A DNA stretch of 64,000 bases from Cymodocea nodosa (GCA_036874045.1 CM072341.1:13094501-13158500), one strand, 5' to 3'; counted from the first letter of the stretch, positions 11,918 to 23,380 are shown. A program made the numbers and translations. The notes: generated by a model not told the origin, from the sequence alone.

Positions 11918-13270
11918 TTACACATCACATAGCCTACAAATACCCAAATTTAATCTTATGTTGCAGAATGTATTTTCATCTAGAGGTTTTGTAAATATAT
12001 CAGCTAATTGATTTTTACTAGACACAAATTCTAATTTAATTTTTCCTTTAATTACGTTATCTCTTAGAAAATGATGTCTAACCTTTATATGCTTTGCTCT
12101 AGAATGTAATACAGGATTTTTGGAAAGATTTATTGCAAAACTACTGTCACAATAAATCTCAGTTGTATCATAAGATAATCCAAAGTCTTCTAAAGTTTGC
12201 CTTATCCATAGAATCTGAGTGCAACACAGTGCAGCACCAACATATTCAACTTCCGTAGTAGAAAGTGCTACATAGTTTTGCTTTTTACTAAACCATGACA
12301 CCAAATTATTTTCCAATAATTAACATGTGTCATTGGTACTCTTCCTATCAGATTTAGATCCTACGTAATCAGCATCAGTATATCCTATAAGATCTATTGA
12401 ACTATCCTTAGAATAATACAGTCCAAAATTTTTAGTTCCTTGTATATATCTAAATATTCTTTTAACTGCAATTGAGTGTGATTCTTTAGGATTAGATTGA
12501 AATCTAGCACAAGCACACACAGCAAACATAATATCAGATCTACTAGCAGTTAAATAAAGTAAAGAACCAATCATACTTCTATATTTTCTTTGATCTATTG
12601 ATTTTCCTATGTCATCAATATCTAACTTTAAAGAATTACTCATAGGAGTTCCTCGAATCCTTGTATCATTAAAATTAAATTTCTTAAGCATTTCATTTGC
12701 ATATTTTTCTTTATTTAAAAATATACCTTTATCCATTTGCTTAATTTGAGGTCCTAGAAAATATGAAAGTTCTCCTATCATACTCATTTCAAACTAACTA
12801 GTCATTTTTTTAGAAAATATTTTTATCAATTTATCAGAAGTTGCTCCAAAGATTATATCATCCACATATATTTGAACAACAATCTGATCTCTACCATCTT
12901 TTTTGATAAATAGAGTATGATCTACTTTTCCCATGATATAACCTTGTTCTATTAAAAAAGTAGATAATATTTCATACCATGATCTAGGTGCTTGCTTCAA
13001 ACCATATAAGACTTTCTTCAACTTATAGACAAAGTCAGGATTTTCAATATCTTCAAATACAGGTGGTTGTTTTACATAGACTTCTTCATTAATTAAACCA
13101 TTTAAAAATGCACTCTTTACATCCATTTGATATAATTTAAAATCCATATAACAAGCATAGGCCAATAATATTCTAATACTTTCTAACCTAGTCATAGGAA
13201 CAAATGTTTCATCATATTCTAGTCCTTCTTCCTATGTATACCCTTGTACAACTAATCTAGCTTTGACATG
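11918..13270 (-). pseudogene. Element B: reverse transcriptase and RNase H
   Basis: Read leftwards, RT shows YDETFVPMTRLESIRILLA (13215), the DVKSAFLNG block (13110), LYGLKQAPRSWYE (13000), the intact catalytic VQIYVDDIIFG motif (12860) and FNFNDTRIRGTPMSNSL (12650). RNase H follows: LIGYTDADYVG (12380), YVALSTTEVEYVGAALCCTQ (12270) and the terminal QLADIFTKPLDE (11990). Premature stops occur near 13232, 12788 and 12317. It is one of the better preserved pol segments in the window. Its N-terminal side is missing: the frame passes directly from integrase sequence into KARLVVQGYT at about 13272. Confidence 0.9.
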
Positions 13271-14080
13271 ATCACTCCTAAGTTTTTGAATAGTGACACT
13301 TTATTCATTTTGAACAAGATTGCAAAACATTTTAAACTTTTCAAAAACTTCTGTCTTAGATGCTAGACAGTATACCCAAGTGTATCTAGAGAAGTCATCT
13401 ACTAAAATGAATACATACCATTTACCACCAAAACTCATGATTCTTGTTAGTCAAAATAGATCCATATGTATAAGTTTTAAGACTCTCTTGCTTGAAATAT
13501 CAGTTTTGGATTTAAAAAAGTTTTTGTGAAGTTTACCTAGCTCACATGCATCACACATAAAGTCCTTTGAGTATTTAATATTTGGTAAACCTCTCACTAA
13601 ATGTTTTCTAGATAGTGTTTGTAATAGTTTCATATTTATATGCCCAATCCTTCTATGCCACAGATATGCATCACTAGTTTTAGCTAGCAAACATGAATTT
13701 AAATCAACTACATTAGAAGGTAAAGATAAAATACATACAAAACCTTTTCTTTTAGCAATAAACTTAATTTCATCTATATTTTTATCAATAATTTTGCATA
13801 CATTATCTTCAAACACTACATAGTATCTATTCTCAGTTAGTTTTATAACACTCAGCAAATTAAATCCTAGGTTTTCTACATATAGTACATTTGAAATAGC
13901 ACAAGTAGGAGTTATTTGAACATTGCCCATACCTATGATTTTATCCTTGCTTTTGTTTCCAAATGTTACACTTCCTTTCATGGTATTTGTAAAATTTTGT
14001 AGTAAACTTTTTTGTCCGGTCATGTGACTTGACGCTCCACTATCTAAGATCTATTTTGATGTTGTTTCCTCCTACAAAAG
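13271..14080 (-). pseudogene. Element B: protease, pre-integrase domain and start of integrase
   Basis: The aspartic protease active site LDSGASSHMTG is intact at about 14020-14050. The GAG-pre-integrase block YLWHRRIGHINMKLLQTL is at about 13640 and the zinc-binding CDACELGKLHKN at about 13540. The integrase core begins LVDDFSRYTWVY near 13400 and stops at LRSDH near 13275, where the second and third catalytic acidic residues should follow. A deletion therefore removes the rest of integrase and the start of RT. Confidence 0.85.
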
Positions 14081-15012
14081 AAATTAAGACAACTTTTTCT
14101 TGGTACCCAATGTTGTTGAGGACCAAGTTCATTAAACGCATATTTCTTCTTTTTGTTTAAAAATAGTTTAACTTTATCATTTACATTCTTATTAGTTGTA
14201 AGTACTATTGACTTATCATTAGTATCATACTTACTTATAGCTTTATTGCTCTTATAATCATTCTTTTTGTTTTCAAATGTAGTATAACCAAGACCAAACT
14301 AATTTTTATCAGATATTAATTTATTTTGGTCATGCTCATACATTTCAGTAATTTCATACCAAGATTTTGTACTTGTATTTGAATTTTCAATACATACAAA
14401 ATCTTTTTCTGCACAAGAATTTTCAGAATTATCACATGCAGAATGAGTAATTGGTCTAATACTAGTGTTTTGAATTACATACTCGGGTTTCTGAATTTTC
14501 AGTTTACTGTAATTGTCTGAAATTTTAGAAACATTAGAAACTGAATTTCCAAAACAAGAAACAAGATTTTTAGAAACATTAATAGTCATGTTAGAAGTAC
14601 ATTTAGACAAATCACATTGATTTATATTATCACTACATGATTCATCCCTTGAATTACTTACTTCTACGTATTTATTACCTTGTTTCATGATAAAAGGAAT
14701 TTTAGTCTTAGATTTACTTGAACTGCAACTAATAAATCCTTTATTGGTTTGAGATTTAGGATATTCAGGATAATCAAATCCTAAGCCAAATTTATATCAC
14801 ACCGTAGGGGTACTAGTTAGTTTGTCTAACTTAGTTTGACTTAAATTCCATTTCTCAATGGTAGAATTTAAATCTTGCTCTCTCATTTTTAATTTATCAA
14901 TCTCTAACTCGAGATCATTTATATTTTTTCTTAACATTTCATTTTCAAACTCTATCTTTAATTTTTCAGCATTTATATTATGTATTTGTTCATGCAAGAC
15001 ACATTCATTCAT
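14081..15012 (-). pseudogene. Element B: gag C-terminal remnant
   Basis: From about 15012 leftwards the frame shows a Lys/Glu-rich coiled-coil-like stretch (FENEMLRKNINDLELEIDKL). It is followed by an Asn/Ser/Cys-rich linker and a short KKYAFNELGPQQHWVPRKS segment before protease. The capsid part, the zinc knuckle region and the initiator are absent because a deletion joins gag directly to LTR sequence at 15008-15012. Assignment to gag is by position and composition. Confidence 0.6.
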
Positions 15013-15938
15013 CGAAATACACACGTTCTAACCCATGTTTACATTTCAAATTTTCTTTAATCATCAGTCCTGAATCTTTAAAAAATTTCCTACAAAATAA
15101 ACTTTCTCATCCAAAATTTTCCATCAAGCATAATAAGAAGTCTTTACTTTAATATTAACTAAATGAGTAAAACAAGCATATATATAACTTAACGAGTTCT
15201 TCATATGCCAACTCACGTGACAAGTATTGTAGCTAACTTAACGAACTATCTCTGTGGTGTTACGCTAACTCAACGAACCATCTCTGTTGTGTTATGATAA
15301 CTCAACAAACCAGTAATAAACAAATATTTTTATAATAAGAATTTTACCACGTGCAAAAATAACAACTTAAGTTTATAACACTAACCTAACGCGTTGCCTT
15401 AGTGTTCAATATAGCAACTCAACGCATTTAGTTATATTAACTTAACGAGTTAAACATGTGTACCTCACGTGATACAATATAACATTCGTAACTTATAATT
15501 TCACCACGTGTACAACATGAACTTAACGAGTTCTTCTCTACTTTTACTCACTAACTTAACGAGTTCTTACGTAACCTATTTTAACCTTTAAGCCTTTAAC
15601 TTAATGAGTTCTCACATGATCTCTATATGAACAAAACTCTAACTTAACGAGTTGTCTAAACGTGCACTATTCATGATACAGAAAATATAACTTTAAAATA
15701 TATCATGCTTTTCAATAAAAACACACGTTAACTTAACATTTAGTTAAATGAGAAATTAATGCAACGAAATGACTAGTTATTAACTTAGTATAATTTCAGA
15801 TCCAATACAGACAAGTATTATATCAGTAAGTTTTTTCTATATTAATTGATGATTTTAATTTCTTTTCACAAGCAATAGTAATTGAGCAAATATGATTATT
15901 TTCGTTCAGTACACATCATCAAAACAAAATACTCAACA
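15008..15938 (-). repeat. Element B truncated 5' LTR
   Basis: This repeats 6580-7522 of the 3' LTR, including the palindromic motif cluster at 15185-15740. It starts on the minus strand with TGTTGAGTATTTTG at 15938. The 3' part of the LTR (equivalent to 5918-6579) and the primer binding site are missing. The junction shares TTCAT with both parents (15008-15012 and 6580-6584). Confidence 0.8.
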
Positions 15939-15943
15939 CTTAG

Positions 15944-16440
15944 TGAACTACTTACACCAGTCATGATTAGAGACCAACTTTCTAGTAATAAGGACAATAA
16001 AATCTATGCCCTAACTTCATCATTTATATCTACTAAATGCAACTAATTCAATATAGTATTTAACTTATTGATGTGGTCTATAACATTTCTACCTTCATGC
16101 ATTTTCAAATTAAATAATCTACGCATGAGGAATACGTTGTTGGCGGTTAATGGCTTCTCATACATGTTAGATAGCACTTTCATCAAATCAATTGTTATTC
16201 TCTCTTTGGCAACATTTAAGTGAATGTTCCTTGCCAAAGACAACTTGATGAGACCTAACACTTTCCTATTCAACAACTCCCATTCTTCTTGGTTCATTCT
16301 CTCTGGTTTTCTTCCAAATAGAGGTTGATGAAGATCCTTCTAGTATAGACAGTCCTCTATTTGGAACCTTTAGTAACCAAAATCTTTCTCATCAAACTTC
16401 TCAATTCTAAGCTTCCTATTATCTATCATAATGTCTACCC
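15944..16440 (-). pseudogene. Element A: gag N-terminal part
   Basis: Read leftwards it gives a copia gag capsid: LQDCLYWKDLHQPLFG-like start near 16350, NQEEWELLNRKVLGLIKLSL (16290), KERITIDLMKVLSNMYEKPL (16200), LFNLKMHEGRNVIDHINKLN (16100), then a broken stretch to VSSSL at 15945. This is the typical UBN2-type gag of Tnt1-like elements, which builds the particle shell. It resumes at 5912 after element B. Confidence 0.75.
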
Positions 16441-16460
16441 GAACCTAGCTCCAATACTAG
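16441..16460 (-). promoter_or_regulatory. Primer binding site of element A
   Basis: The minus strand reads TAGTATTGGAGCTAGGTTC, a decayed match to the initiator-tRNA-Met complement TGGTATCAGAGC used by most plant copia elements. It lies between gag and the 5' LTR. Confidence 0.65.
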
Positions 16461-17245
16461 TTATTGAAACTTAACGAACCTATCTAGATGACTCACAAGC
16501 ATGATTCTAGAACACTTAATCTCCCTAACCTTACCATAATTGGAAGAGGAAGAGAAGGAAGCAAGAAATACACAATAGAGAACATAAGAATTTACGTGGT
16601 TCAACAAACAACCTACGTCCATGGGTATCAGGTAGTTTCTTGAGTTGCATCACTCTAGCTTACAAATACATTAGAACCATTTATACTATCCAAACCTAGG
16701 ATTATAAATCCTTAATACATCAAACTCATCTAAGCAATACAAAAAAAATCATTGTTGTTCAATCGAAGGTTACATAAGGCACGAATTAAAACTATACAAA
16801 AAACTACTTATTTTCGAAACCTTTCAGTGAAACCTTCTGAAATTGCAATAATTTTGAAGCCTTTTAATCTTAACTCTCTATAAAAGACCTTTGACACCTA
16901 TCAAACTTATCAAGTATTGTAACGACGACTTTGAATGGAACCCTTCGAAGAATAACAATCTATCAAAGACTTTCAAAAGAATGCTTTGAAAGAAACCTTG
17001 GAGCCTTCATAGAGTCTACTCTAGTAGATCGACACCTTTTAAGGAAACCTTCTAAAGAATGCAAAGATTTTGGAACCTTTTAGGTGAAACCCTTCGAAGA
17101 AGCTTTGGACCCTCCTACTGCATTTCAGATCCTTTCAATTGAAACCCACTAAAACCACTTAAATGTTTGAAATGTTTCAATTGAAACCTTTCGAACGTAC
17201 CTTTATGTTGAAACCATTTGAATGGTGATAATACTTCTTATGACA
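16461..17245 (-). repeat. Element A 5' LTR (about 785 bp) with repeated U3 motif
   Basis: It begins on the minus strand with TGTCATAAGAAG at 17245 and ends before the primer site at about 16461. The R/U5 part (GAACCACGTAAATTC near 16595) resembles Tnt1-like LTRs. The U3 part, 16810-17215, has about eight copies of GAAACCTT-like motifs, some inside palindromes such as TTTCAATTGAAA. The outer flank reads straight into element C coding sequence, so A is inserted in C. Confidence 0.7.
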
Positions 17246-18800
17246 TACTCCACACCTATACCACATAACCCAACACCAAGGACTTACCAAGAAGCTATGG
17301 ACAACAAAGATGTAAATTAGTGGGAGTTAGCGATAAAAGAAAAAAATAAAATCCCTAGAAAAGAACCAAACGTAGGAGCTAACTCCATTATCGAAAGGCA
17401 AGAAAGCACTAGGCAACAAATGAGTGTCCCAATTGAAGGAACAATCAGACGATAGTAAGAAATACAAGGCTAGACTTATTGTCAAGGGCTATCAGCAAAT
17501 TTAGGATGTAGACTACTCAGAAGTGTTCTCTCTAGTAGTCAAGATGACCATAATGAGATCCGTCCTAGGTATTGTGGCAATCGAGGATTTGTTCTTGGAA
17601 CAAATGGATGTAAAGACAAATTTTCTCCATGACGAGTTGGACAAAGAGATTTACATGCAATAGTCAAAAGGATTTGTGGAATCTAGTAAGAAAAAAAATC
17701 TAATCTGGATATTGTAGAGAAGTTTAAATGGCTTGAAGCAAGTAGTGGTATAAGAAATTTGATAGCTTCATCTATATCATAAGCTTCAATAGATGTAATA
17801 TAGACTATTGTTGTTACGTACGGCATCTGAAAGATTATTATGTCATTCTTCTAATCTACGTAGATGACATGCTCTTTGCAAGCCCAAGTATGGTAGAGAT
17901 CTGAAAGTTGAAGAATTAGCTCCACTAAAAGTTCAACATGAAGGACATGGGCATGGCTAGGAAAATTCTCTAAATGAGGATCATTTGAGACAAGAAGTTC
18001 AACACTTTGAGGTTGAGCTAAGAGAAGTACTTGAGCGCTTCATCATTACAGATAAGTAGAAGACGAAGTTATTGCTTGGGGCCTACTTCAAGTTGTTGAA
18101 GAAATAGTTGCTAGAGATGAAGGTGGACCAAGAAGAAATGTCCCAAGTACCCTATGCGGTAACTGTAGGGAGTTTAATGTATGTCATGACTTGCACCCAA
18201 CTAGACATGGCACATGTAGTGGAAGTTGTAAATAAGTTCATGGAAAATCTAGGTGTAGAACATTAACATGTCATGAAGTGGATACTATGATATCTATGGA
18301 ATACCTCCAAGCTTGATCTGTGCTTTAGGAGGGGATCGACTGAGTTGATGGGGTACAACAATTCAAATCTAGGAGGAGATATGGACAAGTTTAAGAGCAC
18401 CTCAAGGTATGTATTTACCATGAGAGGTACTATAATGAGTTGGAGATCCAAGTTGTAAGGCATGGTTGCCCTCTCCACCACTGAAGTTGAGTATGTGGCT
18501 GTTGTAAAAGCAACAAAGGAGAGGATCTAGCTAGAGAACTTACTAGTTGAACTCAACCACCAATAGGAGTCTAGTGTGCTTTACTGTGATAGCTAGTCTA
18601 CCATCTATCTGGCAGAAAACCCAAAGTTTCACTCGAGATCCAAGCATATCCAAATGGTGTACTATTTCATCTCGAAATAGATCGAGGACGAAAGTCTAAA
18701 CCTCTAGAAGGTGAAGGGAGATGAAAATGCAACAGATGCTCTCACCAAGGTGGTTTCGTTCAGAAAACTCAAGCTTTGTCAAAGCCTAATGAGTCTCCAA
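17246..18800 (+). pseudogene. Element C: copia reverse transcriptase and RNase H remnant
   Basis: On the plus strand, PRTYQEAMDNKDV (17277) opens RT. It continues with KKYKARLIVKGYQQI (17460), FLEQMDVKTNFLHDELDKEI (17600), LLIYVDDMLFASPS (17850) and KEKYL-type blocks. RNase H follows with MVALSTTEVEYVA-like sequence at 18465, SRSKHI near 18630 and ADALTKVV near 18735. Many frameshifts and stops are present. It is close in sequence to element A but in opposite orientation. The integrase and gag half must lie left of the window, beyond A. Confidence 0.8.
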
Positions 18801-18902
18801 GAGAAGTGATACATGGAGACTAGTGTTGGATGTAGAAACCCTATAACAAAATTACAAGAACCTAGACATGGTAAGCAGAAAGATAGTCACTAAGTGAGAG
18901 AT

Positions 18903-19430
18903 TGTTAAGGTAGTATGAGTAGAGACAATCTTTAGCTCACAAATCGTCAACTGAAGTTAGAGGTAGAAGTTGGGACCTCAATTAGGGCATCTAGGAGAAA
19001 TCACCTAGAAATCGGTAGTTTCAACCGGAAAGCCAAGGAGGTCAATCCAACTATCTAACAAGTGCAATCAAGGGAGTGTTTAGAAGTACATGTCAAAACC
19101 CAGCAGCTATCCAATGAAAGACTAAGTGGTAGAATTTGTAGTAGTTGTATTTAGGGTTTACATCCTCCCCTATAAATAGGGTTGTACAAGCACAAGTTGT
19201 TGTGTAGTTGTGCGAGAGTGTATGCACTACAATAAGCATAACAAGAGCTTTCAGCACTCGTGGACATAGGTTGTTGCCAAACCACATTAAATCTTATGTG
19301 TTCCACTTCTACTACTTCTTTTTCTTCCATCCATCGAAATATCGAGAGAGGGTGAATATTCTTCGAGCACAAGCTGTCACAACCCTTTTACTGGTAGGAT
19401 CCAAGTTTGGCACTAAAGAATAAGAGAAAA
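18903..19430 (+). repeat. Element C 3' LTR (right end approximate)
   Basis: A purine run TAAGTGAGAGA precedes TGTTAAGGTAGTATG at 18903, the expected tract and LTR start. A TATA box (TATAAATAGG) lies at 19171-19180, about where copia promoters sit. I cannot place the right boundary because the partner LTR is outside the window. Confidence 0.55.
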
Positions 19431-19534
19431 AGTTGTAGGATGCCAAAAGGAGAGTAGAGAACGAAAGGTTCATCTATAGGGTCCTCTTCTCTACACTAGA
19501 GTTAATAGTCAAGTTCCCCAAGATGTACAACAAA

Positions 19535-19960
19535 CACAAGATGTGGATCCTCCAAAACCTTAAGACATCTTTCTCATTTTTATTACTCAAGTTCCTCCAC
19601 CATTTCTTGATGTTGAAGAAGGCTAAGGTAGCCCTAGCCCTTATACTCTAGAGTAGACATTTAGAAGGCCAAAGAAAAAAGCTAGACCACATGTAGAATC
19701 TTCCCAATCCATTGTGAAGTCAATGAATGAAATAAGTATTGTTGTCCAAAAGTTTGTGCAATAGGGTGATCAGATATATCAAATGTTTGAATTAAGAAAA
19801 GAAACAAAAGAATGTGTTCCCTATTTGATAGTAATGGAGGGTCTTATCGACAAAGAAAAATTAATGGGGTTATAGTTGACAGAGAATGAGATGAAAAGAG
19901 TACTTTTTTTATCTCAATAGTGATGAAGATCGAAAAAATGGTTGCACTTCAATTTAAAGA
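19535..19960 (+). pseudogene. PIF/Harbinger accessory protein (Myb/SANT-like) remnant
   Basis: A broken frame contains FRRPKKKARPHVESSQSI, VKSMNEISIVVQKFVQ and IVMEGLIDKEKLMG. This is the pattern of the C-terminal tail of Myb/SANT-like DNA-binding proteins that accompany PIF/Harbinger transposases and help them bind element ends. It lies 300 bp upstream of the transposase and in the same direction. The N-terminal DNA-binding part is not visible, perhaps lost against element C. The identification is a family-pattern judgement. Confidence 0.5.
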
Positions 19961-20261
19961 ATAAATGAATTGATGTTTTGTGTGGAAGTCATGACTGTTA
20001 TGGAACTCATGTTATTTCTATTATTATATTATTTCCTTTGTTATGAAACTCATGTTATTTCATTAATGAATGTTTCATAGTTATTATTTGGAAGAAGAAT
20101 ATTCATGTTTAATTCTCCAAATTATGCATTTCTATTGTTGAATGTTATTTCCATTATTGAATGTTGATATTTGTAAGTCTTTATGTTTTTTTAATGGTTG
20201 AAATGTTTAACAGTTTATTACATTATATGTTTGTTCTCTACTTGTGTAGATAATTGTTCAT

Positions 20262-21640
20262 ATGGCCAACAACCGAGAAAAGTCATAAGCACAATATGAA
20301 AGGCGACGAGAAAGATGGCATAGGTTTTCACAATTAATTATACAAACGTGTGAAATAGGTGTGTAATCTCTTATAGATGTTATTCCTAATGTAATGGAAC
20401 AAATATATAGTAAGGAAGGACAACATTATATCATGAGATTGTTAAATTCATCATTACCTCACCAAGTATATAATTGTTAATATATATATTGCATGTGACA
20501 ACATACTTTTAGGAAATTATGTAACTTGCTTAGAAGTCAAAGGGTAATATAGAATAGTTGAGGTATAAGTATTGAGGAGAAATTGACAACTTTCTTGTCA
20601 TAGTTTGTCAAAACCAATGATATGGAGTTACAACCAAACGTTTTCATCAATCTATTTAGACAATTAGCACATATTTCAATAAAATTGTAAATGCTATCAG
20701 TAGATTACATGATTTACTTATAGTAAAACATTCATCATCAACACCAAGTAGAATTCGAAATGATCTGAATGTCTTACCATATTTTAAGGTAAGATGTGAA
20801 TTTTACTATGTTGTGTATTTTATTTCATTCATAGTATTTTTTTATAACTTTAACATTGTATTACTAACATTCTATATGATTTTTTAATTTAAGATTGCAT
20901 TGGTGTTATCAATAGTACACATGTTAATGTAACAAGTTATGGACAAGAAAATGTGAGATACAGGAATAAGAAGGGAGAATTAATGTAAAATGTATTAGTA
21001 GTTTGTAACTTTGACATGAAAATTATATATGTAATTGTAAGATGGGAAGGATTAGCTATAGGTGCAATGATATTATAAGATGCTACTTTTCGACTACATA
21101 AGCTTCAAGTCCCACTTGATATGACATTTCTTTAGTGTACATTTTTTTAAAATAAATATAAAATTTTAGAAAGTGCTAAATGTTATGTATATTGTGTAGG
21201 TAAACATTATTTGGTAGACGTAGACTTCCCAAATCATCTATAATTTATTTTTCTATTTCGAAGTATGCAATATCATCTATCAAAATATGATTAGAATCGA
21301 ATTTCAAATAATACAATGAAGAATTTCATTTATAGATACTCTTAATTGAGAAATATAATTGAACGTACATTTGAAGTGATCAAATATTATTTTGTAATTT
21401 TATAAGATTACATATCATATCTATTTGAAACATAAGTTAAGATTGTACTAACATATTTTTTTCTCTACAATTTCATTTAAAGAGTAAATCAAGAAGACTT
21501 ACTTGAAAATCTAGTAGATGAATTAGTTGAAGAAAATGTTGATATGTCTAAGGAATCTATTCATAATGTTGAAGAAGAAAGTATATGTTGTAATAGTAAT
21601 ATAATTATAAAATAAAGAAAAAGATTAGCTAATAAGAAAT
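20262..21640 (+). pseudogene. PIF/Harbinger-type DDE transposase, decayed
   Basis: From the ATG at 20262 (MANNREKS, then QYERRRERWHRFSQL) the broken frame continues with TFRKLCNLLRSQR (20510), the DDE segment DCIGVINSTHVNV (20895), YRNKKGELMQNVLVVCNFDM (20960), YVIVRWEGLAIGAM (21030), HYLVDVDFPNHL (21205) and YRYSXLRNIIERTFEVIKYYF (21335). These follow the order of the HARBI1-like DDE_Tnp_4 domain, with the first catalytic D mutated to N (GVIDGTH expected). An acidic tail ends at about 21610. Probable intron-like gaps sit near 20475 and 20790-20890. Many stops show it is dead; I could not identify terminal inverted repeats. Confidence 0.75.
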
Positions 21641-22063
21641 GAGAACAAATTATGTACTCTATGTTAGAAAGAAATAACATGTAGTATACTTTATTTTGTT
21701 AAAGATTACTTGTAATGAATTATATTTGTGATGAAAAGTTATTTTAAATAATGCATATTATATATAAGTTAATTGACATGTTACGTTGGTATTTAATTCA
21801 TTGTTAATATATATTATATTATTTAAAATATTACTTTTTAAGTTGGTAGTAATTTTACTTTTTATTATTTTAACTTATTATTTAATATTTTAAAAATTAT
21901 TAAAAAATGTATTTTCTATCATTTCCTTTTCTTTTTATGTACAAATATCTTAGAATTTTTTGTTATTTCTTGTCTTTTCTTAATATACGCAAACATTTAA
22001 AATTTTTTATCGTTTCAAATATTTCTCGTCGTTTAGTTTTATGCACGAACACCTCCTAAATTT

Positions 22064-22204
22064 CCATCAAAGACTACTCTCCACTGATGGAAATGATCTT
22101 ACAACTGGCTTCTGACGTGCCTTCAACACTCTACTTGGAATTACTTACTGAATAAGAGTTTATTCAGATTAGAAAGTAATTTATTCGAATATGCTAACTA
22201 ATAA
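22064..22204. repeat. 140-bp direct repeat, copy 1
   Basis: This segment recurs at 22599-22740 with roughly 10% differences by eye; both end GCTAACTAATAA. It covers ...GGAAATGATCTTACAACTG... and a TTACTTACTGAATAAGAG stretch. I do not recognise the family. Confidence 0.8.
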
Positions 22205-22275
22205 AAAAGAAAAGAAAAGCTGGAAGACTAGTATTGCTAGCAACTTGCATATGATTAAGCGCTAACGACAAAACC

Positions 22276-22356
22276 ATGGCGGGCGGAAGTTCATCCCGTC
22301 TCGAGAAATTGCAAAATAGATCCCGCATTAATGATAATAATAATAATAAGATCTAA
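22276..22356 (+). other. Short ORF between the two direct repeats (26 codons)
   Basis: An ATG in good context (AAACCATGGCG) opens MAGGSSSRLEKLQNRSRI and then a run of Asn codons from an AAT microsatellite before TAA. Its GC content and serine/glycine start look like a plant first exon, but no continuation or splice donor is obvious. It may be a captured or abandoned exon, or chance. Confidence 0.2.
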
Positions 22357-22598
22357 TAAGCAGGTCAGAGTAGTACCACTCTATCCATCTTATTAGTATT
22401 ATTAGTGTTAGTTTCTTATTTTTGTGGGAGGAGAAAGGTGGAAGCGTCAGAATTAGCTTTTTCATTTGTGGTTAAATTGTAACCATTGATTTGCTTTGGT
22501 TAAATTATGTATATTAGGCATCATTGAACATATTTACTTGTAATATGATTTCCAAAAAATGCGTCTAGCCTCTTCATGCATGGTTCTTAAATAGATCT

Positions 22599-22740
22599 CC
22601 GTTAAAGACTACCCTGCACCGACGGAAATGATCTTACAACTGACTTCTGACTTACCTTCAACACTCTACTTGGAATTACTTACTGAATAAGAGTCTATTC
22701 AGATTAGAAAGTAATTTATTTGGATAAGCTAACTAATAAT
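22599..22740. repeat. 140-bp direct repeat, copy 2
   Basis: Partner of 22064-22204, in the same orientation, 535 bp further on. The interval 22205-22598 holds an AAT microsatellite (22329-22350) and otherwise unrecognised sequence. Confidence 0.8.
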
Positions 22741-22912
22741 AACTTATCAAATAAGATATAAAATAAATTGTTTACTTCTTTCCCTAAGTTAGATGAGCGG
22801 TTACGTTTGAAAATGCTTATTTAAACATGGCTTATTTTAAAATAAGTTCGTGCAACCATATTAAACGGATATCATCACCGTCGTGAAAGAAATGCATTAA
22901 GAATCCTTTCTA

Positions 22913-22955
22913 ATTTTATTTTATTTTATTTTATTTTATTTTATTTTTTTTTAAA
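22913..22955. repeat. TTTTA pentanucleotide microsatellite
   Basis: About seven consecutive TTTTA units run into a poly-T and poly-A stretch. Confidence 0.9.
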
Positions 22956-23380
22956 AAAACCCTTTTAATATGCCATCCACATCATCAGTGAATGACATCA
23001 TAAGTCATCGAAGATTATTTTTGAAAGCTAATAAATGATCTAGATTATTTTTTAGTAAATTTTAAAAGAATATGTATAATATTACTGTATAGTATTAATT
23101 AACTATAATTACCAGAAGTTTTTCCAAGTAAATAAAACACATTTTCATTAATGTTCATAAGAGATCCGGGTTTTCAAGTTAAAGTTTGTAATTTTATTTT
23201 TTGAAAATTTTAATATATATAAAGGTTGAACCATTATTCAAATTAACAACGATTAAATGCATGATTCGATTATGTTTACCTCATTTTAATGGCCAAAATT
23301 GCTTTCTAGAAAAGAAGCATCCATCCATTTTTGAATAAATTTTATTGTATACGGAGCTTCTTCTTTTTTTTTATTCAATC

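Larger units (their letters stand above)
5918..15938 (-). mobile_element. Element B: Sirevirus-like Ty1/copia retrotransposon, defective
   Basis: This minus-strand element is inserted in the gag region of A. Its flanks CCTAG (5913-5917) and CTTAG (15939-15943) are probably a 5-bp target duplication with one change. In element order it has a truncated 5' LTR (15938-15008), a gag remnant, protease, pre-integrase and integrase start, RT and RNase H, a 1.6-kb spacer, an envelope-like frame, a polypurine tract and a 1605-bp 3' LTR (7522-5918). An extra frame downstream of pol is characteristic of the Sirevirus genus of Ty1/copia. RNase H similarity (CCTQILWIRQTLEDFGL, INLSKNPVLHSRAKHI) also fits that lineage. 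Two deletions and many stops make it non-autonomous. Confidence 0.85.
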
